Both the position numbers and the translations under genes were made by a program. 64,000 nucleotides of DNA from Ignavibacteria bacterium (GTDB taxonomy: Bacteria > Bacteroidota > Ignavibacteria > Tepidaquicellales > Tepidaquicellaceae). This document shows, piece by piece, positions 1 through 7,505 of this stretch. Location: NCBI GenBank assembly GCA_028714695.1, contig JAQTLX010000009.1, forward strand, positions 1 through 64,000, in the 5' to 3' direction. Below the pieces are notes generated by a model that saw nothing but the letters and a program-made list of their open reading frames with translations, did no database searches and was not told the origin of the DNA. The stretch's first letter is position 1. Every line of letters starts with the position of its first letter.

Positions 1-125
1 TTCAGCCAAAAATGAATGAAATAATTAATCGAATAAATTCAAATCGATTTTGAAGAAAAGTCTTCTTACTGCTTTATTTTATTAGCAGTTGCAGTCTTCC
101 GTGTTTTTTAAGCGGGACACTACTG
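1..125 (-). mobile_element. Terminal 125 bp of an IS4-family element, cut by the window edge
   Basis: The reverse complement of 1-125 matches the left end of the complete insertion sequence at 48284-48408 without gaps and with three differences, all transitions. It ends in the same tip, CGGGACACTACTG, at 113-125. This is therefore the transposase-start end of a second copy in the opposite orientation; the rest, including its transposase on the minus strand, would lie left of the window. The element boundary at 125 is clear, but the target duplication cannot be checked because the other end is missing. Confidence 0.9.
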
Positions 126-149
126 ATCGGGAAAACAAAAACCGTAATC

Positions 150-184
150 AGGCTGCTGCGCTTCGACGCGGCGGCCTTTTTTTA
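150..184 (+). terminator. Rho-independent terminator
   Basis: A GC-rich hairpin with arms AGGCTGCTGCG and CGCGGCGGCCT (two G-U pairs) around a TTCG loop is followed by seven to eight T. No gene for it is visible to the left inside the window, so it probably belonged to a transcript now interrupted by the insertion sequence that ends at 125. Confidence 0.7.
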
Positions 185-218
185 ACTCGCTCGCACACGT
201 TTGAATATTTTGTCACTC

Positions 219-372
219 TCCCTGATGACATGGAGGGTACACTTCGATAAAAACCCGCCACGGCGAGCCTTCGGCATGCCGGAATGACAGGCTGAGAGTG
301 TTTTGCTTCGAAAGTAGTTTTGTGTTAAAACAAATTAATATTATAAGATTCCCGCTAAAAGCACGCGAGAAT
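219..372. repeat. Dispersed GC-rich repeat remnants
   Basis: This non-coding stretch holds CCACGGCGAGCCTTCG at 258-273, which recurs exactly at 53348-53363 inside a well-defined dispersed repeat. Around it are fragments of the 'CGGAATGACA' / 'GAGAATGACA' type (about 280-290 and 357-367), also seen near 40391-40490 as 'TGTCACTCC'. I read it as a degenerate member of an imperfect non-coding repeat family. The remainder of 185-527 holds no gene. Confidence 0.5.
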
Positions 373-395
373 GACAAATAAGGATTTTTACTTTT

Positions 396-471
396 TTCTA
401 GATTCTAAATTCTAGATTCTAGATTCTAAATTCTAGATTCTAGATTCTAAATTCTAGATTCTAGATTCTAA
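396..471. repeat. Tandem repeat, 21-bp period
   Basis: About three and a half copies of a 21-bp unit built from TTCTAGATTCTAGATTCTAAA stand just upstream of the sugE-like gene. The unit is itself made of a 7-bp sub-repeat (TTCTAGA/TTCTAAA). It is non-coding and likely prone to slippage. Confidence 0.9.
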
Positions 472-527
472 CTCCTGCTCTTATTATTTCGAATTAAAAT
501 TTGTAATTTAGAATTTATAATATAACA

Positions 528-854
528 TTGAACAAATTGTCCTGGTTAATTTTAATATTGGCGGGTGTATTCGAGATGGGCTGGCCGCTCGGATTCAAGT
601 TATCGCAGGTGACGGAAAATAAAATCGCGTGGATTATATTTGCCGTTATATCAATGGCTCTAAGCGGATATTTTTTATGGCTGGCTCAGAAACAGATTCC
701 AATAGGCACCGCGTATGCTGTCTGGACGGGCATCGGGGCTGTCGGCACTTTTCTTATCGGTATATTCTTCTTCAAAGACCCCGCAAGTTTCTTCAGGATT
801 TTTTCTGCCGGGCTTATAGTAATGGGTGTTATCGGATTAAAACTGGCGGAATAG
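528..854 (+). CDS. sugE: Small multidrug resistance (SMR) family exporter, SugE/Gdx type
   Basis: A short four-helix membrane protein (108 codons) of the SMR family. The run GTAYAVWTGIGAVG in its third helix is the hallmark of the SugE/Gdx branch, whose studied members export guanidinium and some quaternary ammonium compounds as antiparallel dimers using one membrane glutamate. The first codon is TTG at 528; a second TTG at 537 gives a protein starting MSWLILILAGVFE, which puts the essential Glu at residue 13 exactly as in Gdx, so 537 may be the true start. Neither has a strong Shine-Dalgarno site. I looked for a guanidine riboswitch in the leader and saw no convincing structure. The gene stands alone between tandem repeats. 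Confidence 0.88.
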   Translation: MNKLSWLILILAGVFEMGWPLGFKLSQVTENKIAWIIFAVISMALSGYFLWLAQKQIPIGTAYAVWTGIGAVGTFLIGIFFFKDPASFFRIFSAGLIVMGVIGLKLAE

Positions 855-896
855 TTCTTTTCAATTAGTAATTAATAATTAGTAATCTAAAGGTAA

Positions 897-966
897 TTGT
901 TAGTTGTTAGTTGTTAGTTGTTAGTTGTTAGTTGTTAGTTGTTAGTTGTTAGTTGTTAGTTGTTAG
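897..966. repeat. Perfect heptanucleotide tandem repeat (TTGTTAG x10)
   Basis: Ten uninterrupted copies of TTGTTAG lie between the 3' ends of the sugE-like gene and the convergent histidine kinase. Perfect short repeats of this length are hypervariable in other bacteria; here the array is not in a coding region or an obvious promoter. Confidence 0.95.
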
Positions 967-1010
967 GATAAAACTATTAATTATTAATTACTAATTACTA
1001 ATTACTAATT

Positions 1011-1093
1011 CAAAGATAGTAATTGGTTGTTAAGATAAAACTATTTATTATTAATTACTAATTCAAAGATAGTAATTGGTTGTTACGATAAAA
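1011..1093. repeat. Direct repeat of about 30 bp in an AT-rich spacer
   Basis: CAAAGATAGTAATTGGTTGTTA followed by (A/C)GATAAAA occurs at 1011-1041 and 1064-1093, separated by 'ATTAATTACTAATT' runs that also fill 861-890 and 967-1010. The block is non-coding, and looks like slippage-generated sequence continuous with the heptamer array. Confidence 0.8.
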
Positions 1094-1124
1094 TTAATAA
1101 TTATTAATTACTAATTATTAATTG

Positions 1125-2789
1125 TCACGCGATCGGCATTGTAAATTTTACGGTACTTCCTTTTCCCAATTCGCTTTCCGCCCATAATTTACAGTTGTGT
1201 TTTTGAATGAATTCTCTGCATAGTATAAGTCCGAGTCCTGTGCCTTTTTCGTTTTCCGTGCCGCGGGAATTGTGTTTGTTTCCCATTTTAAAAATTCCTT
1301 CGAGCGTTTGTTTATCCATGCCGACGCCGTCATCTGTAATAGAGAACTCCGCGAATTCGCTTTTTATCTCGGCGGTTACATCGACGTTCCCGTTTTTTCG
1401 TGTGTATTTTATCGCATTAGAAATTATGTTTCTCAGAATTGTTTTAAACATATTTTTATCCGCTTTGATGTTAACGTGTTCTGGAAGAGCAAAATTCAAA
1501 GTAATGTTTTTTCTTAGAGCATTAATCTTTAGAATTCTAAGTTCATCATCGAATAAGTTTTTGAGATTAAATACAACAGGCGCTATTTTTATTTTGTCGC
1601 GCTGAGAATAAGCCCATTCAAGTAAATTCTCAAGGAGTTCAAAAATTTGCCGCGCCGACTTGTGCACTTCGGCGGCGAAATTTTTTAATTCTTTCGGACT
1701 TATGTTTTCGGCTTCTTCAAGAAGTATTTCACTGAATCCGAGAATATTTGTAAAAGGGCTTTTAAGGTCGTGGGCTATTAAAGATAAAAATTTGTCTTTT
1801 GAGGCGCTGAGTTCGGCAAGTTCTTCGTTTAATTTCTTCAGTTTGAGTTCGGCAATTTTATTTTCCGTAATATCTTTTATTACGCCTATCATCCTTACGG
1901 GCGTTCCGTCGTATTGATATGTAACTTCACCCCTGCCCCACAGCCAGCGTATTTCTCCATCCGAGGGGCGGATTATTTTATATTCCTTGTCAAATGTATT
2001 TCCCTCCGCAAGAACATATTCTTTCAAATAAATCTTCATTTCTTCCTTCATATCCGGGTGTATAATAGCGTTCCAGTTATCTATATTCTTTTTATATCCT
2101 TCGCTTATTCCAAAAATATCGTCAAGAACTTCCGATGACGTCCATTTGTTAAGGGGAATATCCAAAACATACGAGCCCAATTTTCCGACTCTTTGTGATT
2201 CTCTCAGCAGTAACTCTTTTTCTTTCAGAAAATTTTCCGATTCTCTTAGTTCTGTTATATCTATTACAGACATTCTGCAATGCTTTTCCAACGCCGCAAC
2301 AACTCCTTCGATGTGAACCGTGAGGTGTTTTCCTTCTTTTCCGATTATTGATAACTCGCACTGTTTTTTGCCGTTACTTTTAAAAACCTCCGTTAAAAAG
2401 TTTTCGAAAATCGGCATTTCTTTTTCGGAAATAAACAAATAGAATGAACGGTTTTTAATTAGAGAACGGGTTTTTCCGAGTAGAATCGAGCCGGAAAGAT
2501 TCACCTGATCTATTTTCCCGTCCGCTTCAACGGTGAAATATCCGACCGGAGCAAACTCAAAGAGGTCTGTATATTTCTGAAGCGCCGTTTCAAGTTCCAA
2601 TCTGATACGGATTAGTTCTTCGTTCTGCAATTCCAATTCAATCTGGTGAACCTGCAGTTCGTGTACAAGTTTGTTGGCATCCGCAAGTAAATTGGATGTT
2701 TTTTCGTGTACGATTTTTTTTCCTAACTTTTTTTCAGCCTTTTTTCTTAAAATCGATTGACCCGGCGCAGAACCCGCTTTCTTTTTCAT
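1125..2789 (-). CDS. PAS-domain sensor histidine kinase
   Basis: A soluble 554-residue kinase without membrane segments. After a basic N-terminus and a short coiled coil (about 35-70) come two PAS domains (about 70-185 and 200-312, the second of the PAS_3 fold). A HisKA domain follows with the phospho-acceptor His340 in SLIAHDLKSPF, then a HATPase domain with the N box (NIISNAIKYT), DDGVGM and GTGLGL. It has no receiver domain, so it must pass phosphate to a separate regulator. Its ATG overlaps the stop of the CheB-CheR-PAS gene by 4 bp, so the two are translationally coupled and probably one signalling unit; the two LuxR-type regulators that start at 5971 on the other strand are plausible partners (inference). 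Confidence 0.93.
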   Translation of the reverse strand: MKKKAGSAPGQSILRKKAEKKLGKKIVHEKTSNLLADANKLVHELQVHQIELELQNEELIRIRLELETALQKYTDLFEFAPVGYFTVEADGKIDQVNLSGSILLGKTRSLIKNRSFYLFISEKEMPIFENFLTEVFKSNGKKQCELSIIGKEGKHLTVHIEGVVAALEKHCRMSVIDITELRESENFLKEKELLLRESQRVGKLGSYVLDIPLNKWTSSEVLDDIFGISEGYKKNIDNWNAIIHPDMKEEMKIYLKEYVLAEGNTFDKEYKIIRPSDGEIRWLWGRGEVTYQYDGTPVRMIGVIKDITENKIAELKLKKLNEELAELSASKDKFLSLIAHDLKSPFTNILGFSEILLEEAENISPKELKNFAAEVHKSARQIFELLENLLEWAYSQRDKIKIAPVVFNLKNLFDDELRILKINALRKNITLNFALPEHVNIKADKNMFKTILRNIISNAIKYTRKNGNVDVTAEIKSEFAEFSITDDGVGMDKQTLEGIFKMGNKHNSRGTENEKGTGLGLILCREFIQKHNCKLWAESELGKGSTVKFTMPIA

Positions 2790-5728
2790 TCTTTTAATAT
2801 TTTTTGAGCAAACACAACAATTCCCGCAACCTGCCCGTTCTCTTTAAATAATTTATTCAGAAACCACTCAATGCGGAATACATTACTCTCCGAAATATAA
2901 ACCTTTGTTTCCAATCTTCCATTTGTACCTCCCGTGAAAAACTTTGCGAAATCTTCATCGACTTTTTTCCTTAAGGGCGGTAATATAAAAATATCCGTAA
3001 ATTTTTTATCGATTACATCCTCTCTTTTTTTGCCGAATAATTTTTCCGCTTCGGTATTAAATTCGACAATGTGTCCGTTAGTTGACAGGCAGAGCGTTAC
3101 GTTTGGCGCCGTTTTAATGAGCGACCGGAGCAATATGCTCGTTTCAACAAGTTCCGCCTCGAGAATTTTTGCTTTTGTTATATCGGTAAACGTGATTACG
3201 AGTCCGTCAATTTTATTTTCGAGTGTGCGGTAAAGCATTATGCGCACAAGATAACACTTATCGTCTTTCGAATAAATTGTTTTTTCGGAAAATTTAAGAG
3301 TGCGCAGAACTTCTTTTGCGTCTTCTATTAAGTCAGGATATATGAGGACTGTCGTAAGATCTGAAATCGGCCTTCCGATATCGCCCGGAATCAGTTTTGT
3401 AATCTTTGTTGCCGGCATAGTAAATCTTCTTATGTTCAGGTCGTTATCAAGAAAAAGCGTGGCAATATCGGTGCTGTTGAAAAGATTCTTCATGTCGTTA
3501 TTTGAACGGGAAAGGTCGTCAATTTTCGACTGCAATTCGGCGTTCAGAGTCTGGAGTTCTTCATTAAGACTCTGCATTTCTTCTTTAGAGGTCGTAAGTT
3601 CTTCGTTTGTGGACTGGAGTTCTTCGTTTGTGGATTGGAGTTCTTCGTTTGTGGATTTGTGCTCTTCCTGCGAAGTCTGCATTTCTTCGAGCGCAGCGCG
3701 AAGTTCTTCCTTCAACCGGTTACATTCCTGTTCCTGTTCGGATTTCTTTTTGCTTGTTCCTTTTACCGGTTTTTTAATATCTATCGGTTCCGTTACGTCA
3801 TTAAAAAATAAAATCAACAACCCGTTCAATTCATCGGGTTTAGTTATGTATTGTATTGTAATATCAACTACCTGTCTTACGCCGCTTGAATCCGTTCTAA
3901 GATTTTTAACCGTGGTTTCGTTTTCCCGCCTTAATACGGTTTGAAATGCGGAGTAAATCTCTTTACGAAGTCCTTCGCGAAGCATTGCAAAAATATTCCA
4001 GTTTGCTTTTCCAGATGCGGGCTCAAGGTATTTTCCCGTGCTTCCCGTGACATATAAAATGTCTCCCTTGTCATTTACAAGAACTGCCGAAGGAGAAAAT
4101 TTTTGAAAAAGTAATTTTTCTACGAGTGACTGCAAATTGTCGGTTTCTTTCATTTGGGGAATTATTTCAGTTGCTGCTTTTTTTTGTTTTGAAGAAGCGG
4201 GGGAAATGATAAGACTGCTCTGTCGGAAAATTTCTTCGCTTCTGCGGAATATTCTCTCTTTACTGTAAACAGAATTAAACAGGTTTGAATATTCTCCTAC
4301 CGATTCTGCATTGCCGAGTATCAATATACCTTCCGGCAGCAGGCTGTAATGAAACAAAGGAAATATTTTTTTCTGCAGTTCGGGTTCAAGATAAATAAGA
4401 AGGTTTCTGCAAGAAAGAATATCAAGTTTCGTAAACGGCGGGTCCATTATCAGATTTTGCTGAGCAAAAATAATCATTTCGCGGATTTCTTTCCTCACCC
4501 TGAATCCGTTTTCCTCTTTTGCAAAAAACCTGTTTATTCTTTCGGCTGTTATTTCGGAAGCAATATTAACGGAAAATGCGCCCCTTCTTGCTTTTTCAAC
4601 AGCATCGCCGTCTATATCCGTTGCAAATATCTGTAACGCGATGTTTTTATGAATTTCCTGTTTGCTAACCGCTTCTTTGAAAGCAATTGCAAGCGAATAG
4701 GCTTCTTCGCCGGTAGAGCAGGCGGGAACCCACGCTCTTAAAATTCTTTTTGCCGGACTTTTTGATATTAGTTCGGGGAGAATTTTACCGCTGAGTATTT
4801 CCCAAACCTCGGGGTCGCGGAAAAAATTTGTTACGCCTATTAGCATTTCCTTAAAAAGAATCTGAAGTTCTGCGGCATTTTCCTGTAAATAATGTACATA
4901 AGAAACCATGCTGTCAATCTGGTGAATACTCATGCGCCGTTCAATCCTGCGGTACATAGTATTCTTTTTATACAGAGAAAAATCGTGTCCTGTATGGCTT
5001 CTCAAAAGTATAATTATTTTTTCAAGAGCGGTCTGATTACGACCCTCGCTTTTCATTTCCGGTAAACCCGATAAATTATGCTTAAGTATTGAAAATATTT
5101 TCGGAGGAATCTCATTTGCCGGAAGTACAACGTTTGCCAGCCCAGCATCTACAGCGCTTCTCGGCATTCCGTCAAATTTCGCAAGCCCGGGGTCCTGAAC
5201 AAAAACAATACCGCCGTGCTCTTTAATTTTTGTGAGCCCGAGTGTACCGTCAGAGCCCATGCCCGAGAGAATAACGGCAATACTTCTATCCCCCTCGTTT
5301 TCGGCAAGAGTTTTGAAAAAATGGTCAATCGGCAGACGCAAACCGCGGCGTTCACTCATTTCGAATAAATGCAGTGTTCTTTTGAATATTGATAAATCCC
5401 TGTTCGGCGGAATTACATAAATACTATTCGGTTTTATTTTCATGTTGTCGGTAATCTGAAACACCTTAATCTTTGTCAATCGCTGAAGTATTTCCGTTAA
5501 AAGGCCTTTGTGCGTTGGGTCCAGGTGCTGGACTATTATGAAAGCCATTCCGCTGTTCTCGGGAATATTGGTTATAAATTGTTCAAGCGCTTCGAGTCCG
5601 CCTGCAGACGCTCCTATCCCCACAACGGGAAATTCCGATTTATTAAAAACTTTTTTTGCAGGAGTATCAATTGGCATAATCTTTTTTTCCGATTTAATTC
5701 CTCTTTTGCTGCCGTTTGGCTTTTTCAT
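2786..5728 (-). CDS. CheB-CheR-PAS fusion protein (chemotaxis-type methylesterase/methyltransferase sensor)
   Basis: A 980-residue soluble fusion. Residues about 33-220 form a CheB methylesterase with the triad Ser41 (GASAGG), His68 (QHLD) and Asp160 (GMGSDG). Residues about 230-490 form a CheR methyltransferase with the SAM site ACSTGEEAYS at 336-345 and SCRNLLIYL at 439-447. A PAS-like domain (about 535-645), a long Glu-rich coiled coil (about 660-750) and two further PAS domains follow. The coiled coil contains the heptad STNEELQ repeated almost perfectly, encoded by 21-bp direct repeats near 3600-3665. In this family the kinase is usually fused or adjacent; here it is the next gene, overlapping by 4 bp. 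No chemoreceptor or CheA is in the window, so a role in classical chemotaxis is not implied. Confidence 0.93.
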   Translation of the reverse strand: MKKPNGSKRGIKSEKKIMPIDTPAKKVFNKSEFPVVGIGASAGGLEALEQFITNIPENSGMAFIIVQHLDPTHKGLLTEILQRLTKIKVFQITDNMKIKPNSIYVIPPNRDLSIFKRTLHLFEMSERRGLRLPIDHFFKTLAENEGDRSIAVILSGMGSDGTLGLTKIKEHGGIVFVQDPGLAKFDGMPRSAVDAGLANVVLPANEIPPKIFSILKHNLSGLPEMKSEGRNQTALEKIIILLRSHTGHDFSLYKKNTMYRRIERRMSIHQIDSMVSYVHYLQENAAELQILFKEMLIGVTNFFRDPEVWEILSGKILPELISKSPAKRILRAWVPACSTGEEAYSLAIAFKEAVSKQEIHKNIALQIFATDIDGDAVEKARRGAFSVNIASEITAERINRFFAKEENGFRVRKEIREMIIFAQQNLIMDPPFTKLDILSCRNLLIYLEPELQKKIFPLFHYSLLPEGILILGNAESVGEYSNLFNSVYSKERIFRRSEEIFRQSSLIISPASSKQKKAATEIIPQMKETDNLQSLVEKLLFQKFSPSAVLVNDKGDILYVTGSTGKYLEPASGKANWNIFAMLREGLRKEIYSAFQTVLRRENETTVKNLRTDSSGVRQVVDITIQYITKPDELNGLLILFFNDVTEPIDIKKPVKGTSKKKSEQEQECNRLKEELRAALEEMQTSQEEHKSTNEELQSTNEELQSTNEELTTSKEEMQSLNEELQTLNAELQSKIDDLSRSNNDMKNLFNSTDIATLFLDNDLNIRRFTMPATKITKLIPGDIGRPISDLTTVLIYPDLIEDAKEVLRTLKFSEKTIYSKDDKCYLVRIMLYRTLENKIDGLVITFTDITKAKILEAELVETSILLRSLIKTAPNVTLCLSTNGHIVEFNTEAEKLFGKKREDVIDKKFTDIFILPPLRKKVDEDFAKFFTGGTNGRLETKVYISESNVFRIEWFLNKLFKENGQVAGIVVFAQKILKE

Positions 5729-5970
5729 AATCTTCAGCGCTTAATTGTATTATATAATGTAGCAAATATTACTTAAAAATGTTATATACGGTATACATTT
5801 TTCTGTAAACAATGTGTCTTTTGCCGGTTTTCTCTCCGAAATTCAAGGTTTTTTTCTGTTGTCCGACCCCCGCCATGCCTGTTTGCATGTTTGTAATATT
5901 AATCTTGAATTTTAATAAACTATCTGTTAAATTTTAATATTAAAACTAGTCTTTTGAGCAGGAGGTATCT

Positions 5971-6696
5971 GTGGCCGATTTAGTCCAAAAACCAGTAAAA
6001 TCAAAAACGAAAATACGGATTGCAATTATTGAAGATAACCGTCTTTTAAGAGACGGCATAACCGTTATGTTAAACGAACATGCCGATTTAAAAGTCGTTG
6101 CTGCTTTAGGCGAAGTTGAAAACTCCATGTCGAACATCTTCAGCAAGAAACCCGATATTATTTTAATTGACCTCGGACTAAGAAGCAGGAACAGCCTCGA
6201 TGTTGTAAAAATGATAAAGAAAAAATCCCGCGAAATGAAAATTATTGTTATGGACCTTCTGCCTTTGCAGACGGATATTCTCGATTTCGTGAAGGCAGGT
6301 GTCTCGGGATTCATACTTAAAGAAGCCTCCGTTCAGGAATTTTTAAAAACTATCCGATTGGTTGCGGACGGAGATAAAGTACTTCCGCCGCATATGGCGG
6401 GTTCGTTGTTTACGCAAATCATTGAAAGAGTAGCAAACGGACATCAGGAAAAAACACTGTTGCGGGCAGTCCGGATGACGAAACGCGAACGGCAGGTTAT
6501 TGAACTAATCGCCGACGGACTGACAAACAAAGAAATCGGGCACATACTTCACCTTTCCCCTTACACCGTTAAAAGCCACGTTCACAACATACTCGAAAAG
6601 ATGGCATTGCATACCCGCGTGCAAATTGCCAAATACGCCCACGACAGAGAAGAATTCAAAGATCTCGAAGATTCCGTATCGCTTATAGACGATTAA
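5971..6696 (+). CDS. NarL/LuxR-family response regulator with altered receiver
   Basis: A 241-residue DNA-binding response regulator. The receiver (about 14-130) has the acidic pair near Glu21-Asp22, the phospho-acceptor Asp67 (IILIDLGL) and Lys117 (FILKEAS). The LuxR helix-turn-helix occupies about 169-225 (MTKRERQVIELIADG...TVKSHVHNILEKM) and looks intact. The conserved Thr/Ser that senses phosphorylation is replaced by Asp95 in KIIVMDLLP. It starts at GTG, chosen because GGAGGT at 5961-5966 lies just upstream. It is divergent from the CheB-CheR-PAS/kinase pair and precedes a close paralogue, so it is probably the output of that system (inference). Confidence 0.92.
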   Translation: MADLVQKPVKSKTKIRIAIIEDNRLLRDGITVMLNEHADLKVVAALGEVENSMSNIFSKKPDIILIDLGLRSRNSLDVVKMIKKKSREMKIIVMDLLPLQTDILDFVKAGVSGFILKEASVQEFLKTIRLVADGDKVLPPHMAGSLFTQIIERVANGHQEKTLLRAVRMTKRERQVIELIADGLTNKEIGHILHLSPYTVKSHVHNILEKMALHTRVQIAKYAHDREEFKDLEDSVSLIDD

Positions 6697-6722
6697 CTAA
6701 TCCACAAGGATTAACCCTTTTT
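6697..6722 (+). terminator. Weak hairpin, possible attenuator or terminator
   Basis: TAATCC and GGATTA pair around ACAA just after the first regulator gene, followed by ACCC and six T. The stem is short and AT-rich, so it is at best a partial terminator between the two paralogous regulators. Confidence 0.35.
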
Positions 6723-6799
6723 TCATCCATTTGACTTATACAATACTTTAACGGCTTATGTTATTTTACATTCAAGTGTTATTTAATGATTTATGTAAA

Positions 6800-7501
6800 A
6801 TGAAAAAGCCCGGCAGAAAAATCAGATTATTTATTATAGAGGATAATCGCATCCTGCGCGAAGGCATCATTTCAATGCTGAAGCCCTGCCGCGATATAAA
6901 CATTATTTCCGAACATCCGGGCGGTGATAACACAATTTCAAAAATTCATAAACTTAAACCGAACGTAATTCTTCTGGACCTTGGTTTGCGAAGCAGGAAC
7001 AGTTTAAGAATTGTCGAGAATGTGAAAAAAGAATTTCCCGAAGCAAAAATAATCGTAATGGACCTTGTTCCGGTAAATGCGGATATACTGAGGTTCGTAA
7101 AAGCCGGAGCCGAAGGTTTCATTTTAAAAGATGCTTCTCAGGATGAATTTCTGAATACGATTAGAGCCGTAGCGGTGGGAGAGAAAATTCTTCCCAGGCA
7201 GGCGGACGATTCTTTGTTTGCAAGCATTATAAAAAACGCCGTTAAAAGCGGAAAATCAAAATTAATCCAATCCATTAAAATGACGAAGAGGGAGAAAGCG
7301 GTTCTTACTTTTCTGGGAAATGCGTTTACGAATAAACAAATTGCATTAAAACTCCGCATTTCGGAAATAAGCGTGAGAGGGTGTATACACAACATACTGG
7401 AAAAACTCACCCTGCATGCCCGTCTCGACCCGATGAATTTTGAAACACCTAAAAAGACTCTTTCGATTTTTTCCGGAAGTATCTCAATTATAAATAAATA
7501 A
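6800..7501 (+). CDS. Second NarL/LuxR-type response regulator, paralogue with divergent HTH
   Basis: Clearly related to the preceding regulator: the phospho-acceptor segment VILLDLGLRSRNSL is nearly identical, and the same Thr/Ser-to-Asp change appears in KIIVMDLVP. The C-terminal helix-turn-helix is altered where its paralogue is canonical: TVKSHVHNILEKM becomes SVRGCIHNILEKL, and the sequence after it has drifted. It may bind a different site, have weak DNA binding, or act by dimerising with its neighbour. An ATG at 6758 would add 14 residues; I prefer 6800 because the receiver core (KIRLFIIEDN) then begins at residue 7. Neither start has a clear ribosome site. The radical SAM gene begins 4 bp after the stop. 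Confidence 0.85.
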   Translation: MKKPGRKIRLFIIEDNRILREGIISMLKPCRDINIISEHPGGDNTISKIHKLKPNVILLDLGLRSRNSLRIVENVKKEFPEAKIIVMDLVPVNADILRFVKAGAEGFILKDASQDEFLNTIRAVAVGEKILPRQADDSLFASIIKNAVKSGKSKLIQSIKMTKREKAVLTFLGNAFTNKQIALKLRISEISVRGCIHNILEKLTLHARLDPMNFETPKKTLSIFSGSISIINK

Positions 7502-7505
7502 TTAT

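Noticed and set aside
126-527. Guanidine riboswitch ahead of the SugE/Gdx-like gene
   Set aside because: The leader is filled by tandem repeats and repeat remnants; I saw no conserved guanidine-riboswitch stems.
396-966. Possible CRISPR array
   Set aside because: The repeats are contiguous 7-bp and 21-bp tandem units without spacers, and no cas gene is present.
3300-3944. Long open frame of 214 codons opposite the CheB-CheR-PAS gene
   Set aside because: Ser-rich translation that mirrors the Glu-rich coiled coil on the real strand; an antisense shadow.
2786-5728. Chemotaxis operon
   Set aside because: Only the CheB-CheR-PAS fusion is present; there is no CheA, CheW, CheY or chemoreceptor nearby, so it is treated as a general sensory system.
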